Positions 33,450-45,053 of a stretch of DNA of 64,000 nt are shown here, one piece after another. Below the pieces are notes generated by a model. That model was not told the origin of the DNA. It made no database searches and worked only from the letters and a program-made list of their open reading frames with translations. Position 1 is the first letter of the stretch; every line of letters starts with the position of its first letter. Where the stretch lies: contig JAHKAA010000011.1 in the NCBI GenBank assembly GCA_018825965.1, forward strand, positions 1 through 64,000, read 5' to 3'. A program made the translations under genes and the position numbers. This DNA is from Gammaproteobacteria bacterium (GTDB taxonomy: Bacteria > Pseudomonadota > Gammaproteobacteria > Enterobacterales > Alteromonadaceae).

Positions 33450-34240
33450 TGTGGTATCGCAACTCGGGTTTTACTCTGGTGGAAATGATTCTGGTGATTG
33501 TGGTTATGGGGATCCTGGCTACAGTAACCACCAGTTATCTCGGATTAGGCGCTCGTATGTATGCCGAAAGCAGTGACAGAGACAAACTATTAAGCCAAAG
33601 CCGTTTTGCTGTAGAGCGTATGGTCAGAGAGCTGAGGAATGTGGTCCCAAACAGTGTCAGAGTGGATACCAGCGGTAATTGTATTGAGTTTATGCCTCTG
33701 CTCAATGCCGGGCGTTATGTTTCTATTCCTGTAACCCCTGTGACAGGTACTTCTATCAATATTTTTAGTAATTCACCTGCTGCCGAATGGAATGTGCTGG
33801 CTCAGGATTACCTTGCTATTTATCCTACCGAACCCACTCACATTTATGATCCGGCATTAGGTAGAACAGTACGTTTAACCGGAGCAACCAATACCAACCC
33901 AATTCAATTTACTTTTCCTTCCACAAGTTTTCCTGTCAGTTCTCCAAGTAACAGGTTGTATATATTCCGTTCTCCGGTTTCTTATTGTGTGCAGGGTAAC
34001 CAGTTATTCCGTTATGGTAATTATGCGTTGCAAGCCTTACAACCTGTTCCTGGAAGTGGTTTGGCAAACGGTGTGCTGATGGCTGAAGGTTTAAATAATC
34101 CAGGCAGCATCCCCTACTTTGTGTTTGACCAGGCAGTGCTGAGCAGGAATTCAGTAGTCCATTTATTCATATCGTTTGGTTCTGGTTTTAACGACAACCT
34201 GTTTTTTAATCAAGAGGTTCATATTCCTAATGTGCCTTAA
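33449..34240 (+). CDS. mshO: MSHA minor pilin MshO
   Basis: The 263-residue prepilin (leader MWYRNSG, then FTLVEMILVIVVMGIL) is of the PilW/GspJ type. The ATG at 33449 overlaps the mshD stop and has AGGAG at 33435-33439; a TTG at 33443 is less likely. It is a minor pilin of the tip complex. Confidence 0.83.
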   Translation: MWYRNSGFTLVEMILVIVVMGILATVTTSYLGLGARMYAESSDRDKLLSQSRFAVERMVRELRNVVPNSVRVDTSGNCIEFMPLLNAGRYVSIPVTPVTGTSINIFSNSPAAEWNVLAQDYLAIYPTEPTHIYDPALGRTVRLTGATNTNPIQFTFPSTSFPVSSPSNRLYIFRSPVSYCVQGNQLFRYGNYALQALQPVPGSGLANGVLMAEGLNNPGSIPYFVFDQAVLSRNSVVHLFISFGSGFNDNLFFNQEVHIPNVP

Positions 34241-34673
34241 TCAGAGCAGCTCTTTTGTCAGTAAACAGCGTGGCAGTGCGTTAGTAGTGGCTGTCTTTAT
34301 TATCATTGTGATGGTATTGCTGATCGGGTCTTTATCACAACAGCTTACCAGCAGCAGTGAAAGCGTGTCTTATGAAGTATTAGGCACCAGAGCTTTTCTG
34401 GCGGCTCAATCTGGTATGGAGCGCGGCTTGCAAATTTTATATGGGCTTGATGCCACCATTCAAACCAGTTGTGCCAACCCGTTGTTTTCGCAGAATTTTG
34501 AACTCTCCGCTATAGACGGTTTAAGGCAATGTCAGGTTCAGGTCAGTTGCACCGCTGCGCCCAACACTCTGGATCCAGTGATTACACATTTTTATCTCAC
34601 CAGCACCGGAACTTGCGGCGATCCGGCATCTGTTCAAAGCTCCCGCACTATAGAAATGGAAGTCTGGCAGTAG
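34230..34673 (+). CDS. mshP: MSHA minor pilin MshP
   Basis: The 147-residue PilX/GspK-like protein has QRG before SALVVAVFIIIVMVLL and lacks Glu5, as PilX-type pilins often do. The AAQSGMERGLQ block is typical. The ATG at 34230 overlaps mshO and is preferred over the in-frame ATG at 34176. Confidence 0.82.
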   Translation: MCLNQSSSFVSKQRGSALVVAVFIIIVMVLLIGSLSQQLTSSSESVSYEVLGTRAFLAAQSGMERGLQILYGLDATIQTSCANPLFSQNFELSAIDGLRQCQVQVSCTAAPNTLDPVITHFYLTSTGTCGDPASVQSSRTIEMEVWQ

Positions 34674-34746
34674 TGGGTGCTATAACTAACAAACAGTTAT
34701 TGATTGATTTAATGCACTTGCCCCCTGGCAAAAGCGGAGTTGTGGT

Positions 34747-37700
34747 ATGAAGAAGTTTTTGCTGCTGATGCTGGTTGTTTGTAGCTTGTGGGCTGAAGCA
34801 GCAACTTATAATTTGCCAGCCAATCCCCCCCCTGGCTGTAATAGTAACGGCCAAACTGTCACTTGTAACGGTAATTTAAATTTAGGCTGGAATGATGTCA
34901 TTACTGTGACTGATACTGTCATTTTAAATATCGGTAACAACGCTAACTTTGAAAATGCAAAAATCAATCAAAATGGCCTGCCTTCAGCCCTGACTATTAA
35001 TATTGATGGCAATCTGGGCAGCAACAGTGATTTCAGAGCTAAAGCAAACTTTAATATCGATGGTAATGCTAATTTTGGCTACGCCAATATTATCAATGGC
35101 AATGTTAGTGCCGACGATATTAATACTTCCAGTGAAAGCATTTTTATTGGCAATCTGACTGCTGAAAGTGAAATGAATACCGGTTCATCTAATACCATCA
35201 CAGGTACTTTGCAAGCGGAAGAAATTGTCACCGGCAGCAGCAATACTATTAACGGCAACCTGATAGCCGAGTATGTAGAAACTGGTTCTGCCAACACTAT
35301 TCAGGGCAATATAAGTGCAGACGAAATCAATATCAGGTCCAGTGGTACTCAGGTTACTGGCGATCTGAATGCAGATGAAGATATCTTTATCGGTAGTCAG
35401 GCGGTGATCAATGGCAATGTCACCAGCGGCGATGATATCAATACCAATAGCCCTGTCACTATCAATGGTGCTGTTTCAGCTGCAGATCAGTTTACTCTGG
35501 CCAGTGGCAGTTCAGTCACAGGCCCAGTCACTGCAACTGATGTCACTATGCAACCTTCAAACGCCCAGATTAACGGCAATATTACAGTCTCAGACACCTT
35601 AACAGTAGGCAGTGGGGGCGTGGTTATTGGTTCTGTAGTTGCAGAAAATGTGGTTCTGGAGAACGGTAATGGACGTATTGAAGGCGATGTTGACGCGGAA
35701 GAGGATGTTGAAGTTGGCTATGGCGCTCAGATTATAGGTAATGTTACAGCAGAAAATGTAGCAAATAATGGCACTATTCAGGGCGATGTCGAAGCAGAGA
35801 ACACAGTGGATAACGGCAGTAGTGGTCAGATTACTGGCGATGTAACTGCACCTCATATAGATAACGACGGTAACATTTCAGGTGGCACAAGTTGTGACAG
35901 CTCCTCAGGTGGTAACGCTGTAGAGTGTGATGCCGCAGGAAGCACAGATAATTTATGGTGGCGGTTTAATGAAGCCAGTTGGAACGGAACAGCAGGCGAA
36001 GTTATAGATTCTGGTACTTTGGCATTACATGGCCGGGCCCGCAATTCAGCCACTGTGTTTGATGCCAGTCCTGCTATTTCAGGCAATCCTGGCACTTGTG
36101 GTTATGGCGAGTTTGTTGGCCAGGCTTCGGGAAGTTCATCGCAGTATGTTGAAATTCCAAATACAACAGTGATCAACAACGCAAATACTTTTTCAGTCTC
36201 CTTCTGGATGAATGTTAATGCAGCCAGCCAGCCAGCCAGTAGTTTTCAGACTTTACTGGCTTATGGTGATACTACTTTAAATAACACTGGCCGCTTTGAG
36301 CTGTACCGAAATACTGCAGGTAATCTGGTGTTTGAACTGCGTATGCAAAGTAATACGGTGCACAATATTTCTACAGCAGGTGCTGCGGTGTTTGATGGCT
36401 CCTGGCAGTATATTACAGCCACTTACAACAGAGACAGCCGGACCATGCGTCTTTATGTGAATGGTACCCAAATGGCTATCAGGGACAGCAGTAATATTGG
36501 CAATGCGACAGATGCAAAAACACCACGTACAGTCACCGGAGCTATGGCTATTGGTGCTATACCGGGTGGAGCCAACGGTATTACGGGTAAAATTGATGAA
36601 GTCAGATTCCATGCCCGTGAACTGACACCGGCAGAAATAGCGGTTTTAAGAAACACCACAAACGCCTGTACCAACTCCAGTACTGTATTAAGCTGGGATT
36701 TAAATCAGGGCGGCTGGTCGGGCGCTGCTAATGAAGTTCTGGATTTCTCTGGCAATAACCTGCATGGCCGCACTTTTAATGGCGTTTTAGCTTCATCTGT
36801 AAGCCCGGCATTAAGTGGTGATCCTGGTACTTGTGCTTTTGCTCAGTTTAATGGTTCAAACAGGTATATTGAAACTGCAGACAATAACCTGCTGGATATC
36901 AGCACTAACTTAACCATAGGTGTTTGGGTCAGGCCGGGCAGCAGGCCTTCATCCGGTAATTTTAGGGCTATTTTGTCCAAAGATGGCAACTATGAAATCA
37001 TGCAAAGATCGGATGGTAGGATCTTATGGCGCTGGACTGAAAGTGGAGGTACAAGCCGCACTTTACTGTCTGACAACGCTATAGCTAACAATACCTGGAC
37101 TCATGTGCTGATCCGATACACTTCCGGTAGTCAGCGTATTTATCTAAATGGGGTGGAAAACTCCAGCAGTACCCGCAATGCGAACATTCAAACCAACTCC
37201 AGTACTTTGCAATTAGGCCAGGACCACGGCGCTGCCAATAGTTTTTTTGCCGGTGATTTAGATGAACTGCGTATCTATGCCAGAGCTTTAACCAACAGCC
37301 AGATAGCGGCTGTTATGGCCGAACGTAAAGCTTGTACTCAGTGTTTTACTGAGAACTTTTATTCTACGGAAAACTGGTATGCCTCAGCCTATTTAGGCAG
37401 TGAAACTCCAACAGTCGAAACGAATCCTCAGCGACTGCGCCTAACCAGAAACATTACCAATCAGGCTACTTCAATGACCTTGCGTAAGTTGTTTCCGGGC
37501 AGAGGTAATCAAGTCAAAGTTGAGTTCAATCTCTATGCATGGCGACCCAGTTCAGCGGAAGGGGCTGATGGCATAGCTGTCACTTTATCAGATGCAAACT
37601 CAGTGCCTGCTCCCGGTAGTTTTGGTGGCTCTTTAGGTTACGCCCAGCGTGACAATGGTGATCCTGGTTTTGCCGGAGGTTGGTTAGGTATAGGTATCGA

Positions 37701-40251
37701 TGCTTATGGTAACTTTTCTGCATCCAGTGAAGGCCGTATAGGTGGTTTTAATGGCACAAACCGTCGTCAGCAATCCTTAGCCATACGAGGTTCATCACCC
37801 AATTACCGTTATCTGGCAGGTGCTGCATTATCACCTAATGTAGACAATGCGAATACCAATACTCCGGGGCCCGGGCATCGTTACAGGATTTCAGTGGACG
37901 CCCGCAATAACAATGAAGCTCTGGTTACGGTAGAACGAGATACCACTGGTTCTGGCAACAATTACAGCACTGTTATTTCATCTTTTAATGCAGCAACCGC
38001 ACTGAATCAAAGTACGGTACCTGATAACTTCTATTTGTCCTTTACTGCCGCAACCGGGGGCAGTGTGAACTATCATGAACTTGCCACTATTGAGGTCTGT
38101 ACTGTGCAAAATGCACCTGATGTAGTGATAGGTGCTCCATTACATCATTACGAAATAAGCTATGGTGCGCAGGGGCTGACCTGTAGTCCAACGGAAGCCA
38201 CCATCAGAGCCTGTGCCAACACTGATTGCTCTCAGCTTTACGCCGGACCTGTGACTTTAACACTGGCGGCAACTGATGGCGCCAATTGGGTTGGCGGTGG
38301 TACTGTAACCTTTACAGGCAGTACTACCCGATCTTTACAAAAAACCGGCGTTGGTAATACCACTTTAAGTGTGACTAATCCAAGTGTGGCTGCCAGCAAT
38401 GCGCTGCAGTGCAGGCAGAATGGTGTGGCTGACGATTGTGTGCTGAATTTTGCCGACAGTGGTTTTGTCTTTGATGTTGCGGATATGGTTGCCAATGAAT
38501 CACAAAATGTGGTGATTAGTGCGGTACGTAAAGACAACGTCAGTCAACAATGTGTGCCTGGTTTTGCCGATGTGACAAAAGCGGTAAAGTTGTGGTCTGA
38601 TTATATTGACCCTGGAGCTACCGCCCGTCCGGAAAGCAGATCTGTGCTGATTAACACACAACCTATTGCTCAAACTGAGATTAGCGCTCAGGTCCGAAAT
38701 CTGGTCTTTAATGCAAACGGTCAGGCGACAGTTGCTTTGAATTATATAGATGCAGGTCAGATGCAACTGAATGCCAGTTATGAAGGCACTGGTTCGGAAT
38801 TAGGGCTGCTGATGACTGGTTCCGACCAATTTGTCTCTCGTCCTGCCGGGTTATGTGTGCAGGAAGGTAATGGCAGTGTTGCTCCTGTTAGTTGTGTTTT
38901 GCCTTATTCAAACTGTGGAGCCTATAAAAAGGCAGGGGAAGTTTTCCCTTTGTCTGTTATTGCAAAAGCTTCTGATAACTCGGGTAATGCCAATCTTTGT
39001 GCGAATCTGCACAGTACACCAAGCTTCAGATTGAATGATATTGCATTAACTCATTCACTGGTGGCACCTCTGGCTACGGAAGGTGCCAGTCCGGGGGATT
39101 TAGGAGTGGAATCGTATAGCCATATTCAGTCTGCCGGTGGCGTCGTCACTACTAATCAGGCTGTATCTGAGGTTGGGGTATTTAGCTTTACTGCAACTCC
39201 GGCGGCCAATAGCTACTTTGGTTACACTATCCCTGCTGCGACCAGTGCTCCTGTGGGCCGTTTTATCCCAGCTTATTTTACGGCTTCAGTGAATACTCCA
39301 GTGCTGGAAGCTGCTTGTAATGCAGCCAGTCTAGACCCGTCACTGACAAAATTTGCTTATCTGGGGCAGGCTGTGGGTTATCAGGTTTTTCCTCAGGCTA
39401 CGTTAACCGCAAAAAATGTGCAGGGAGCAACAACTACAAACTATGGCCTGAGTTTTTTTAAAGCTCAGTCTATGACAGCAACTACAGTGGGACAAATGAA
39501 TGATGCAACAGCTTATTCTACGTTAAGTACTGTAGCCACAGCTGAAATTACAGGTCGGGGCAAAATAGAACCGGAAGGAGGAGATACTTTTGGTGGTGAA
39601 TTTGAACTGACCATGAGTAATCTGAATGTTTCGACACCAGAAAACCTCAGGTTTGCCCGCACTTTGCCTTACAGCGCTCCTGTTTTAACTGATATTTTGG
39701 GCTTGACGCTGGATTTGACCGACAGCTTTGTCAGAGACAGTGATGGGGTTTGTGTCAAAACAGCAGATAATGGCAGTTGTTTACCTGTTACTTTTAGCAC
39801 TATTACAGCTCCTGAGTTGCGATATGGGCGTCTGGTTGTAAAACCTGCAGTAGGACCTGAAAATGAACGGCTTCGTATTGATGTAGAAGCCCAATACTGG
39901 GATGGCACTAAGTTTGTTCTTAATACTGATGATAACTGCACCCTCTTTAATCCTGTGGATTGCACTGCTGACTCGACAACGGGTGGAGCTGCTTTGACAT
40001 TGGAAAATAGTCTGGGTGGTGCAGCTACGGCTCAAACCTTAAGTGCAGGTAAATTGCCTGCAGTAAACCCCATGTTTTTGGATTCTGACGGTGACAGAGG
40101 CTCGTGGCTACTGGAATGTTCTATTGCTGACGGGGACGAAGGATTGCCATGGTTGCTGCCTGACGATGAATCCGAGCCAAACTCGGAATTTGTCTTTGGC
40201 CTGCGCGCTGGCAATAAACGCCAAATCTTCTGGCAGGAACGGCTGAATTGA
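34747..40251 (+). CDS. mshQ: giant MSHA tip/adhesin-like protein MshQ
   Basis: The 1834-residue secreted protein starts with a signal peptide (1-19). Residues about 60-375 are short NGN/GN-V repeats like the beta-helix of bactofilins or polymer-forming proteins. Two LamG-like domains follow (about 400-625 and 650-855; KIDEVRFHARELTPAEIA and DLDELRIYARALTNSQIA ends), then a legume-lectin-like domain (860-1120) and a C-terminal DUF6701-type region (1130-1834). MshQ ends msh loci and in recent work is linked to the pilus tip; the lectin-type domains point to sugar binding. It is the last gene of the cluster, 73 bp after mshP. Confidence 0.85.
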   Translation: MKKFLLLMLVVCSLWAEAATYNLPANPPPGCNSNGQTVTCNGNLNLGWNDVITVTDTVILNIGNNANFENAKINQNGLPSALTINIDGNLGSNSDFRAKANFNIDGNANFGYANIINGNVSADDINTSSESIFIGNLTAESEMNTGSSNTITGTLQAEEIVTGSSNTINGNLIAEYVETGSANTIQGNISADEINIRSSGTQVTGDLNADEDIFIGSQAVINGNVTSGDDINTNSPVTINGAVSAADQFTLASGSSVTGPVTATDVTMQPSNAQINGNITVSDTLTVGSGGVVIGSVVAENVVLENGNGRIEGDVDAEEDVEVGYGAQIIGNVTAENVANNGTIQGDVEAENTVDNGSSGQITGDVTAPHIDNDGNISGGTSCDSSSGGNAVECDAAGSTDNLWWRFNEASWNGTAGEVIDSGTLALHGRARNSATVFDASPAISGNPGTCGYGEFVGQASGSSSQYVEIPNTTVINNANTFSVSFWMNVNAASQPASSFQTLLAYGDTTLNNTGRFELYRNTAGNLVFELRMQSNTVHNISTAGAAVFDGSWQYITATYNRDSRTMRLYVNGTQMAIRDSSNIGNATDAKTPRTVTGAMAIGAIPGGANGITGKIDEVRFHARELTPAEIAVLRNTTNACTNSSTVLSWDLNQGGWSGAANEVLDFSGNNLHGRTFNGVLASSVSPALSGDPGTCAFAQFNGSNRYIETADNNLLDISTNLTIGVWVRPGSRPSSGNFRAILSKDGNYEIMQRSDGRILWRWTESGGTSRTLLSDNAIANNTWTHVLIRYTSGSQRIYLNGVENSSSTRNANIQTNSSTLQLGQDHGAANSFFAGDLDELRIYARALTNSQIAAVMAERKACTQCFTENFYSTENWYASAYLGSETPTVETNPQRLRLTRNITNQATSMTLRKLFPGRGNQVKVEFNLYAWRPSSAEGADGIAVTLSDANSVPAPGSFGGSLGYAQRDNGDPGFAGGWLGIGIDAYGNFSASSEGRIGGFNGTNRRQQSLAIRGSSPNYRYLAGAALSPNVDNANTNTPGPGHRYRISVDARNNNEALVTVERDTTGSGNNYSTVISSFNAATALNQSTVPDNFYLSFTAATGGSVNYHELATIEVCTVQNAPDVVIGAPLHHYEISYGAQGLTCSPTEATIRACANTDCSQLYAGPVTLTLAATDGANWVGGGTVTFTGSTTRSLQKTGVGNTTLSVTNPSVAASNALQCRQNGVADDCVLNFADSGFVFDVADMVANESQNVVISAVRKDNVSQQCVPGFADVTKAVKLWSDYIDPGATARPESRSVLINTQPIAQTEISAQVRNLVFNANGQATVALNYIDAGQMQLNASYEGTGSELGLLMTGSDQFVSRPAGLCVQEGNGSVAPVSCVLPYSNCGAYKKAGEVFPLSVIAKASDNSGNANLCANLHSTPSFRLNDIALTHSLVAPLATEGASPGDLGVESYSHIQSAGGVVTTNQAVSEVGVFSFTATPAANSYFGYTIPAATSAPVGRFIPAYFTASVNTPVLEAACNAASLDPSLTKFAYLGQAVGYQVFPQATLTAKNVQGATTTNYGLSFFKAQSMTATTVGQMNDATAYSTLSTVATAEITGRGKIEPEGGDTFGGEFELTMSNLNVSTPENLRFARTLPYSAPVLTDILGLTLDLTDSFVRDSDGVCVKTADNGSCLPVTFSTITAPELRYGRLVVKPAVGPENERLRIDVEAQYWDGTKFVLNTDDNCTLFNPVDCTADSTTGGAALTLENSLGGAATAQTLSAGKLPAVNPMFLDSDGDRGSWLLECSIADGDEGLPWLLPDDESEPNSEFVFGLRAGNKRQIFWQERLN

Positions 40252-41631
<1,380 letters not shown>

Positions 41632-41645
41632 CAAGTCAGTCCTGA

Positions 41646-42533
41646 ATGAAACCTATCTTTGAGCGTGGCCCATCTCTGCCGCTAAGATTGTTTTTTGCAA
41701 TCTTATGCAGCATTGGGCTCATGACGCTGGACAGATTCACCGACAGTTCCACACAGTTGCGTAGTTATTTAACCGCAACTGTAAGTCCTTTGTATTATCT
41801 GGCCAATTTGCCCCAGGCCATGCTGTCTGATGCGTCCGAACAATTTATGTCTCACCAGCGGTTACTGCAGCAAAACCAGAAGCTGCGTGAAACCTTGTTG
41901 CGGCAAAATACCCAAATGCAGCGCCTGCAATTTTTACAGCAGGAAAACGATAAATTACGCTCCCTGTTAGGTTCAGTACCAGTAGCTGAAAGTAAGCGGC
42001 TGGTGGCTGAAGTGCTGGCTGTGTACAGCCACCCATTCAGTAACCAGATTGTGATTAACAAAGGCAGTAACGACGGTGTTGTGGCACAACAGCCTTTGAT
42101 TGATGATTTAGGGGTATTAGGTCAGATTGTCAGTGTGGGGCCTACCAGCAGCCGGGCTTTACTTATTTCCGATACCACTCATGCCATTTCAATGCGGGTT
42201 GAACGTAACGGTGATCATGTAGTGGCTGAAGGTTTAGGCCAGGCTGACGAAGTGCGGCTGATGCATATTCCGCACAGTGCTGATATTCAGCAGGGCGATA
42301 AACTCATTACCTCTGGTTTGGATGGCGTTTTTCCTGAAGGTTACCCTGTCGCTGAAGTGGTGCGTATTAGTCGTAATGCACAACAGCCGTTTTTACAGGT
42401 GTACGCCAAACCTTATGCCCAGTTGGATCGCATTCGTTATGTGTTATTGGTCTGGCCTAAAGCTAAACCGGAAATTGATGAACAAATAGCGCCGCCTGAT
42501 GCCGAAGCTGCTGCTGTAGCGGGAGATTTCTGA
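41646..42533 (+). CDS. mreC: rod shape-determining protein MreC
   Basis: The 295-residue protein has one N-terminal TM segment (about 12-29), a coiled coil (65-105) and the periplasmic MreC beta domain (VVINKGSNDGV, ALLISDTTHAISMRVERNG, GDKLITSGLDGVFPEGYPVA). It links MreB to the periplasmic wall machinery. It is 14 bp after mreB and its stop overlaps the mreD start. Confidence 0.95.
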   Translation: MKPIFERGPSLPLRLFFAILCSIGLMTLDRFTDSSTQLRSYLTATVSPLYYLANLPQAMLSDASEQFMSHQRLLQQNQKLRETLLRQNTQMQRLQFLQQENDKLRSLLGSVPVAESKRLVAEVLAVYSHPFSNQIVINKGSNDGVVAQQPLIDDLGVLGQIVSVGPTSSRALLISDTTHAISMRVERNGDHVVAEGLGQADEVRLMHIPHSADIQQGDKLITSGLDGVFPEGYPVAEVVRISRNAQQPFLQVYAKPYAQLDRIRYVLLVWPKAKPEIDEQIAPPDAEAAAVAGDF

Positions 42534-43015
42534 TGGAAAAGTCGCATCGTTTATTTCTGGTGTATTTGTCTTTGATGTTTGCGTTGGTGCTGGCTGTAGT
42601 GCCACTGCCAGCTATAGTAAAGTTATTCCGGCCTGACTGGCCTTTGCTGGTGTTGTTTTACTGGGCTTTGGCTTTGCCATTCCGCGTCAGTATAGGCACA
42701 GCTTTTATCACAGGTTTTTTATTGGATGTATTGGTCGGCACTGTGCTTGGTGTGAATGCACTGGCCTATTCGGTGATTATTTATTTCTGCTCAGTGCACC
42801 ATTTAAAAATCCGTAACTTCTCTATTTTGCAGCAAAGCTTAGTCATAGCCCTGTTTTTAGCCTTTTATCATTATTTTATCTTTTGGTTGAGTCACTTCTT
42901 AACAGGTGTTGTTTTTACCATGGCGTATTTGTGGCCTGTAGTTACAGGTGCTGCGGTTTGGCCATGGATCTTTTGGTTACTTCGTCGTATCCGTCGCCAG
43001 TTTAAAATTCATTGA
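42533..43015 (+). CDS. mreD: rod shape-determining protein MreD
   Basis: The 160-residue protein is almost entirely hydrophobic with five or six TM segments (PDWPLLVLFYWALALP, FITGFLLDVLVGTVLGVNAL motifs of MreD). It is part of the MreBCD elongation complex. The gene overlaps mreC and maf. Confidence 0.93.
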   Translation: MEKSHRLFLVYLSLMFALVLAVVPLPAIVKLFRPDWPLLVLFYWALALPFRVSIGTAFITGFLLDVLVGTVLGVNALAYSVIIYFCSVHHLKIRNFSILQQSLVIALFLAFYHYFIFWLSHFLTGVVFTMAYLWPVVTGAAVWPWIFWLLRRIRRQFKIH

Positions 43016-43587
43016 GTACCGCTATGATAGCCCTTGCCTCAGCTTCACCCCGTCGCCGTGAATTATTAACTCAGTTGCAGCAGGATTTTATACTGGTCAA
43101 AGGCGATATTGATGAAAGCCTGCTTGAAGGCGAAACTGCCGATCAGTATGTACTGCGTTTGGCAGAACAAAAAGCAAAAGCAGGCTACGCTAGTCAAAAC
43201 TCTCCGCTGCCTACTCTGGGTGCCGATACCATAGTGCAGGTGGATGATTTAGTTTTAGGTAAACCTGTAGATCTGGCCGATTTTAAGCGCATGATGGGCT
43301 TATTGTCGGGCCGCAGTCATTGGGTAAAAACAGCGGTGGCTATAGCCACAGCACAGGGTATAAAAAGTACCACTGTCGCAACTAAAGTCTGGTTTAAAGC
43401 CCTGTCCGAACAGGAAATTTTTTGGTACTGGAATACCGGCGAGCCGGCTGATAAAGCCGGTGGTTATGGTATTCAGGGGCTGGCAGGTCAGTTTGTACAG
43501 CGTATAGATGGCAGTTATTTTGCTGTGGTAGGTTTGCCTTTGTATGAAACCGCACAGCTGTTACAGACTCTGAAGGACAGGCAATGA
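43012..43587 (+). CDS. maf: Maf/YhdE nucleotide pyrophosphatase
   Basis: The 191-residue enzyme has ALASASPRRRELL at the N-terminus and GADTIVQVDDLVLGKP with the catalytic Asp. YhdE-type Maf proteins cut dTTP and UTP, cleaning up nucleotides. The start is either TTG at 43012 overlapping mreD or ATG at 43024; neither has a good ribosome binding site. It overlaps rng by 4 bp. Confidence 0.92.
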   Translation: MSTAMIALASASPRRRELLTQLQQDFILVKGDIDESLLEGETADQYVLRLAEQKAKAGYASQNSPLPTLGADTIVQVDDLVLGKPVDLADFKRMMGLLSGRSHWVKTAVAIATAQGIKSTTVATKVWFKALSEQEIFWYWNTGEPADKAGGYGIQGLAGQFVQRIDGSYFAVVGLPLYETAQLLQTLKDRQ

Positions 43588-45053
43588 GCGCAGAATTACT
43601 GATCAACGTCACGCCAAGTGAAACCCGGGTGGCTTTGATTGAAAACGGTGTATTGCAGGAAGTGCATATTGAGCGACAGGCCAAACATGGGCTGGTTGGC
43701 AATATTTATATGGGCAAAATCAGCCGTGTCTTGCCTGGCATGCAGGCTGCTTTTGTTGATATAGGCTTAGACAAAGCCGCTTTTTTACATGCGTCCGATA
43801 TAGTCACAGCAGGCTTAAACATAGCGGACCCTGAACTTAAAGCAGGGCCTGTGAAAGACATTCGCCTGCTGGTGCATGAAGGTCAGTTTTTGCTGGTGCA
43901 GGTGGTCAAAGACCCGCTGGGTACCAAAGGTGCCCGCTTAACCACAGATATCACCTTGCCAAGCCGTCATCTGGTGTTTATGCCAGGCTCTGCTCATGTG
44001 GGTGTATCACAACGTATTGAAAGTGATCGCGAGCGTCAGCGTTTAAAAGATATTGTCAGCACTTGTCTGGATGAAAGTGGTGGTTACATAGTTCGTACAG
44101 CGGCCGAAGGTGCGGGTGAAGACGAGCTGCTGCACGATGGTAAGTTTTTGCAGAAGCTGTGGGCTAAGATCCAAAAACGTAAAAAAAATGCCCGCAAAGA
44201 AACTATGTTGTACGAAGAGCTCACGCTGGCGTATCGCATTTTACGTGACTTTGTCGGTTCTGATTTAGAAAGAGTCCGCATCGACAGCAAACTGACCTAT
44301 CAGCAATTGCATGCCTTTACCGAAGAATTTGTGCCTGAAATGACAGCACGGCTGGAGTATTATCCGGGCGAACGGCCAGTCTTTGATTTGTTTGATGTTG
44401 AAAATGAAATTCAGCGTGCGCTGGAGCGGCGCGTTATGCTGAAAAGTGGTGGTTATCTGATGATTGACCAAACCGAAGCCATGACCACTATAGACGTCAA
44501 TACAGGTGCTTTTGTTGGTCATCGCAATTTAGAAGAAACCATTTTTAATACCAATACAGAAGCCACTCAGGCGATAGCCCGTCAGTTGCGGCTGCGGAAT
44601 CTGGGCGGCATTATTATTATCGACTTTATCGATATGCAAAGCGAAGAGCACCAAAAGCGCGTATTGCATAGCTTAGAACTCGCATTAGGCCGGGATAAAA
44701 CCAAAACCAATATTCATGGTTTTTCTGCTTTGGGTTTGGTTGAAATGACCCGCAAACGCACTCGTGAAAGTCTGGAACATGTGCTTTGTGGTGAATGTCC
44801 GGTGTGCGCTGGCCGCGGCAGTTTAAAAACAGTAGAAACGGTTTGTTTTGAAATTTTGCGTGAAATAGTGCGGGTAAACCGTGCTTATGTGGCAGATAAA
44901 TTTGTGGTTTATGCGTCACCTGCGGTAAAAGATGCCTTAATTAATGATGAATTTCACAGCATGGCTGAACTCGAAGTTTTTATTGGTAAACAAATCAGTG
45001 TCGTGATCGAACCTCAGTACGGTCAGGAACAATTTGATGTGGTGATGATGTAG
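43584..45053 (+). CDS. rng: ribonuclease G
   Basis: The 489-residue endoribonuclease has an S1 domain (residues 38-125), catalytic metal Asp residues in TIDVNTGAFVG and IIIIDFIDM, and the zinc-link motif CGECPVC. It processes 16S rRNA 5' ends and decays mRNA. It follows maf with overlap, the same as in E. coli mreBCD-yhdE-rng. Confidence 0.95.
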   Translation: MSAELLINVTPSETRVALIENGVLQEVHIERQAKHGLVGNIYMGKISRVLPGMQAAFVDIGLDKAAFLHASDIVTAGLNIADPELKAGPVKDIRLLVHEGQFLLVQVVKDPLGTKGARLTTDITLPSRHLVFMPGSAHVGVSQRIESDRERQRLKDIVSTCLDESGGYIVRTAAEGAGEDELLHDGKFLQKLWAKIQKRKKNARKETMLYEELTLAYRILRDFVGSDLERVRIDSKLTYQQLHAFTEEFVPEMTARLEYYPGERPVFDLFDVENEIQRALERRVMLKSGGYLMIDQTEAMTTIDVNTGAFVGHRNLEETIFNTNTEATQAIARQLRLRNLGGIIIIDFIDMQSEEHQKRVLHSLELALGRDKTKTNIHGFSALGLVEMTRKRTRESLEHVLCGECPVCAGRGSLKTVETVCFEILREIVRVNRAYVADKFVVYASPAVKDALINDEFHSMAELEVFIGKQISVVIEPQYGQEQFDVVMM

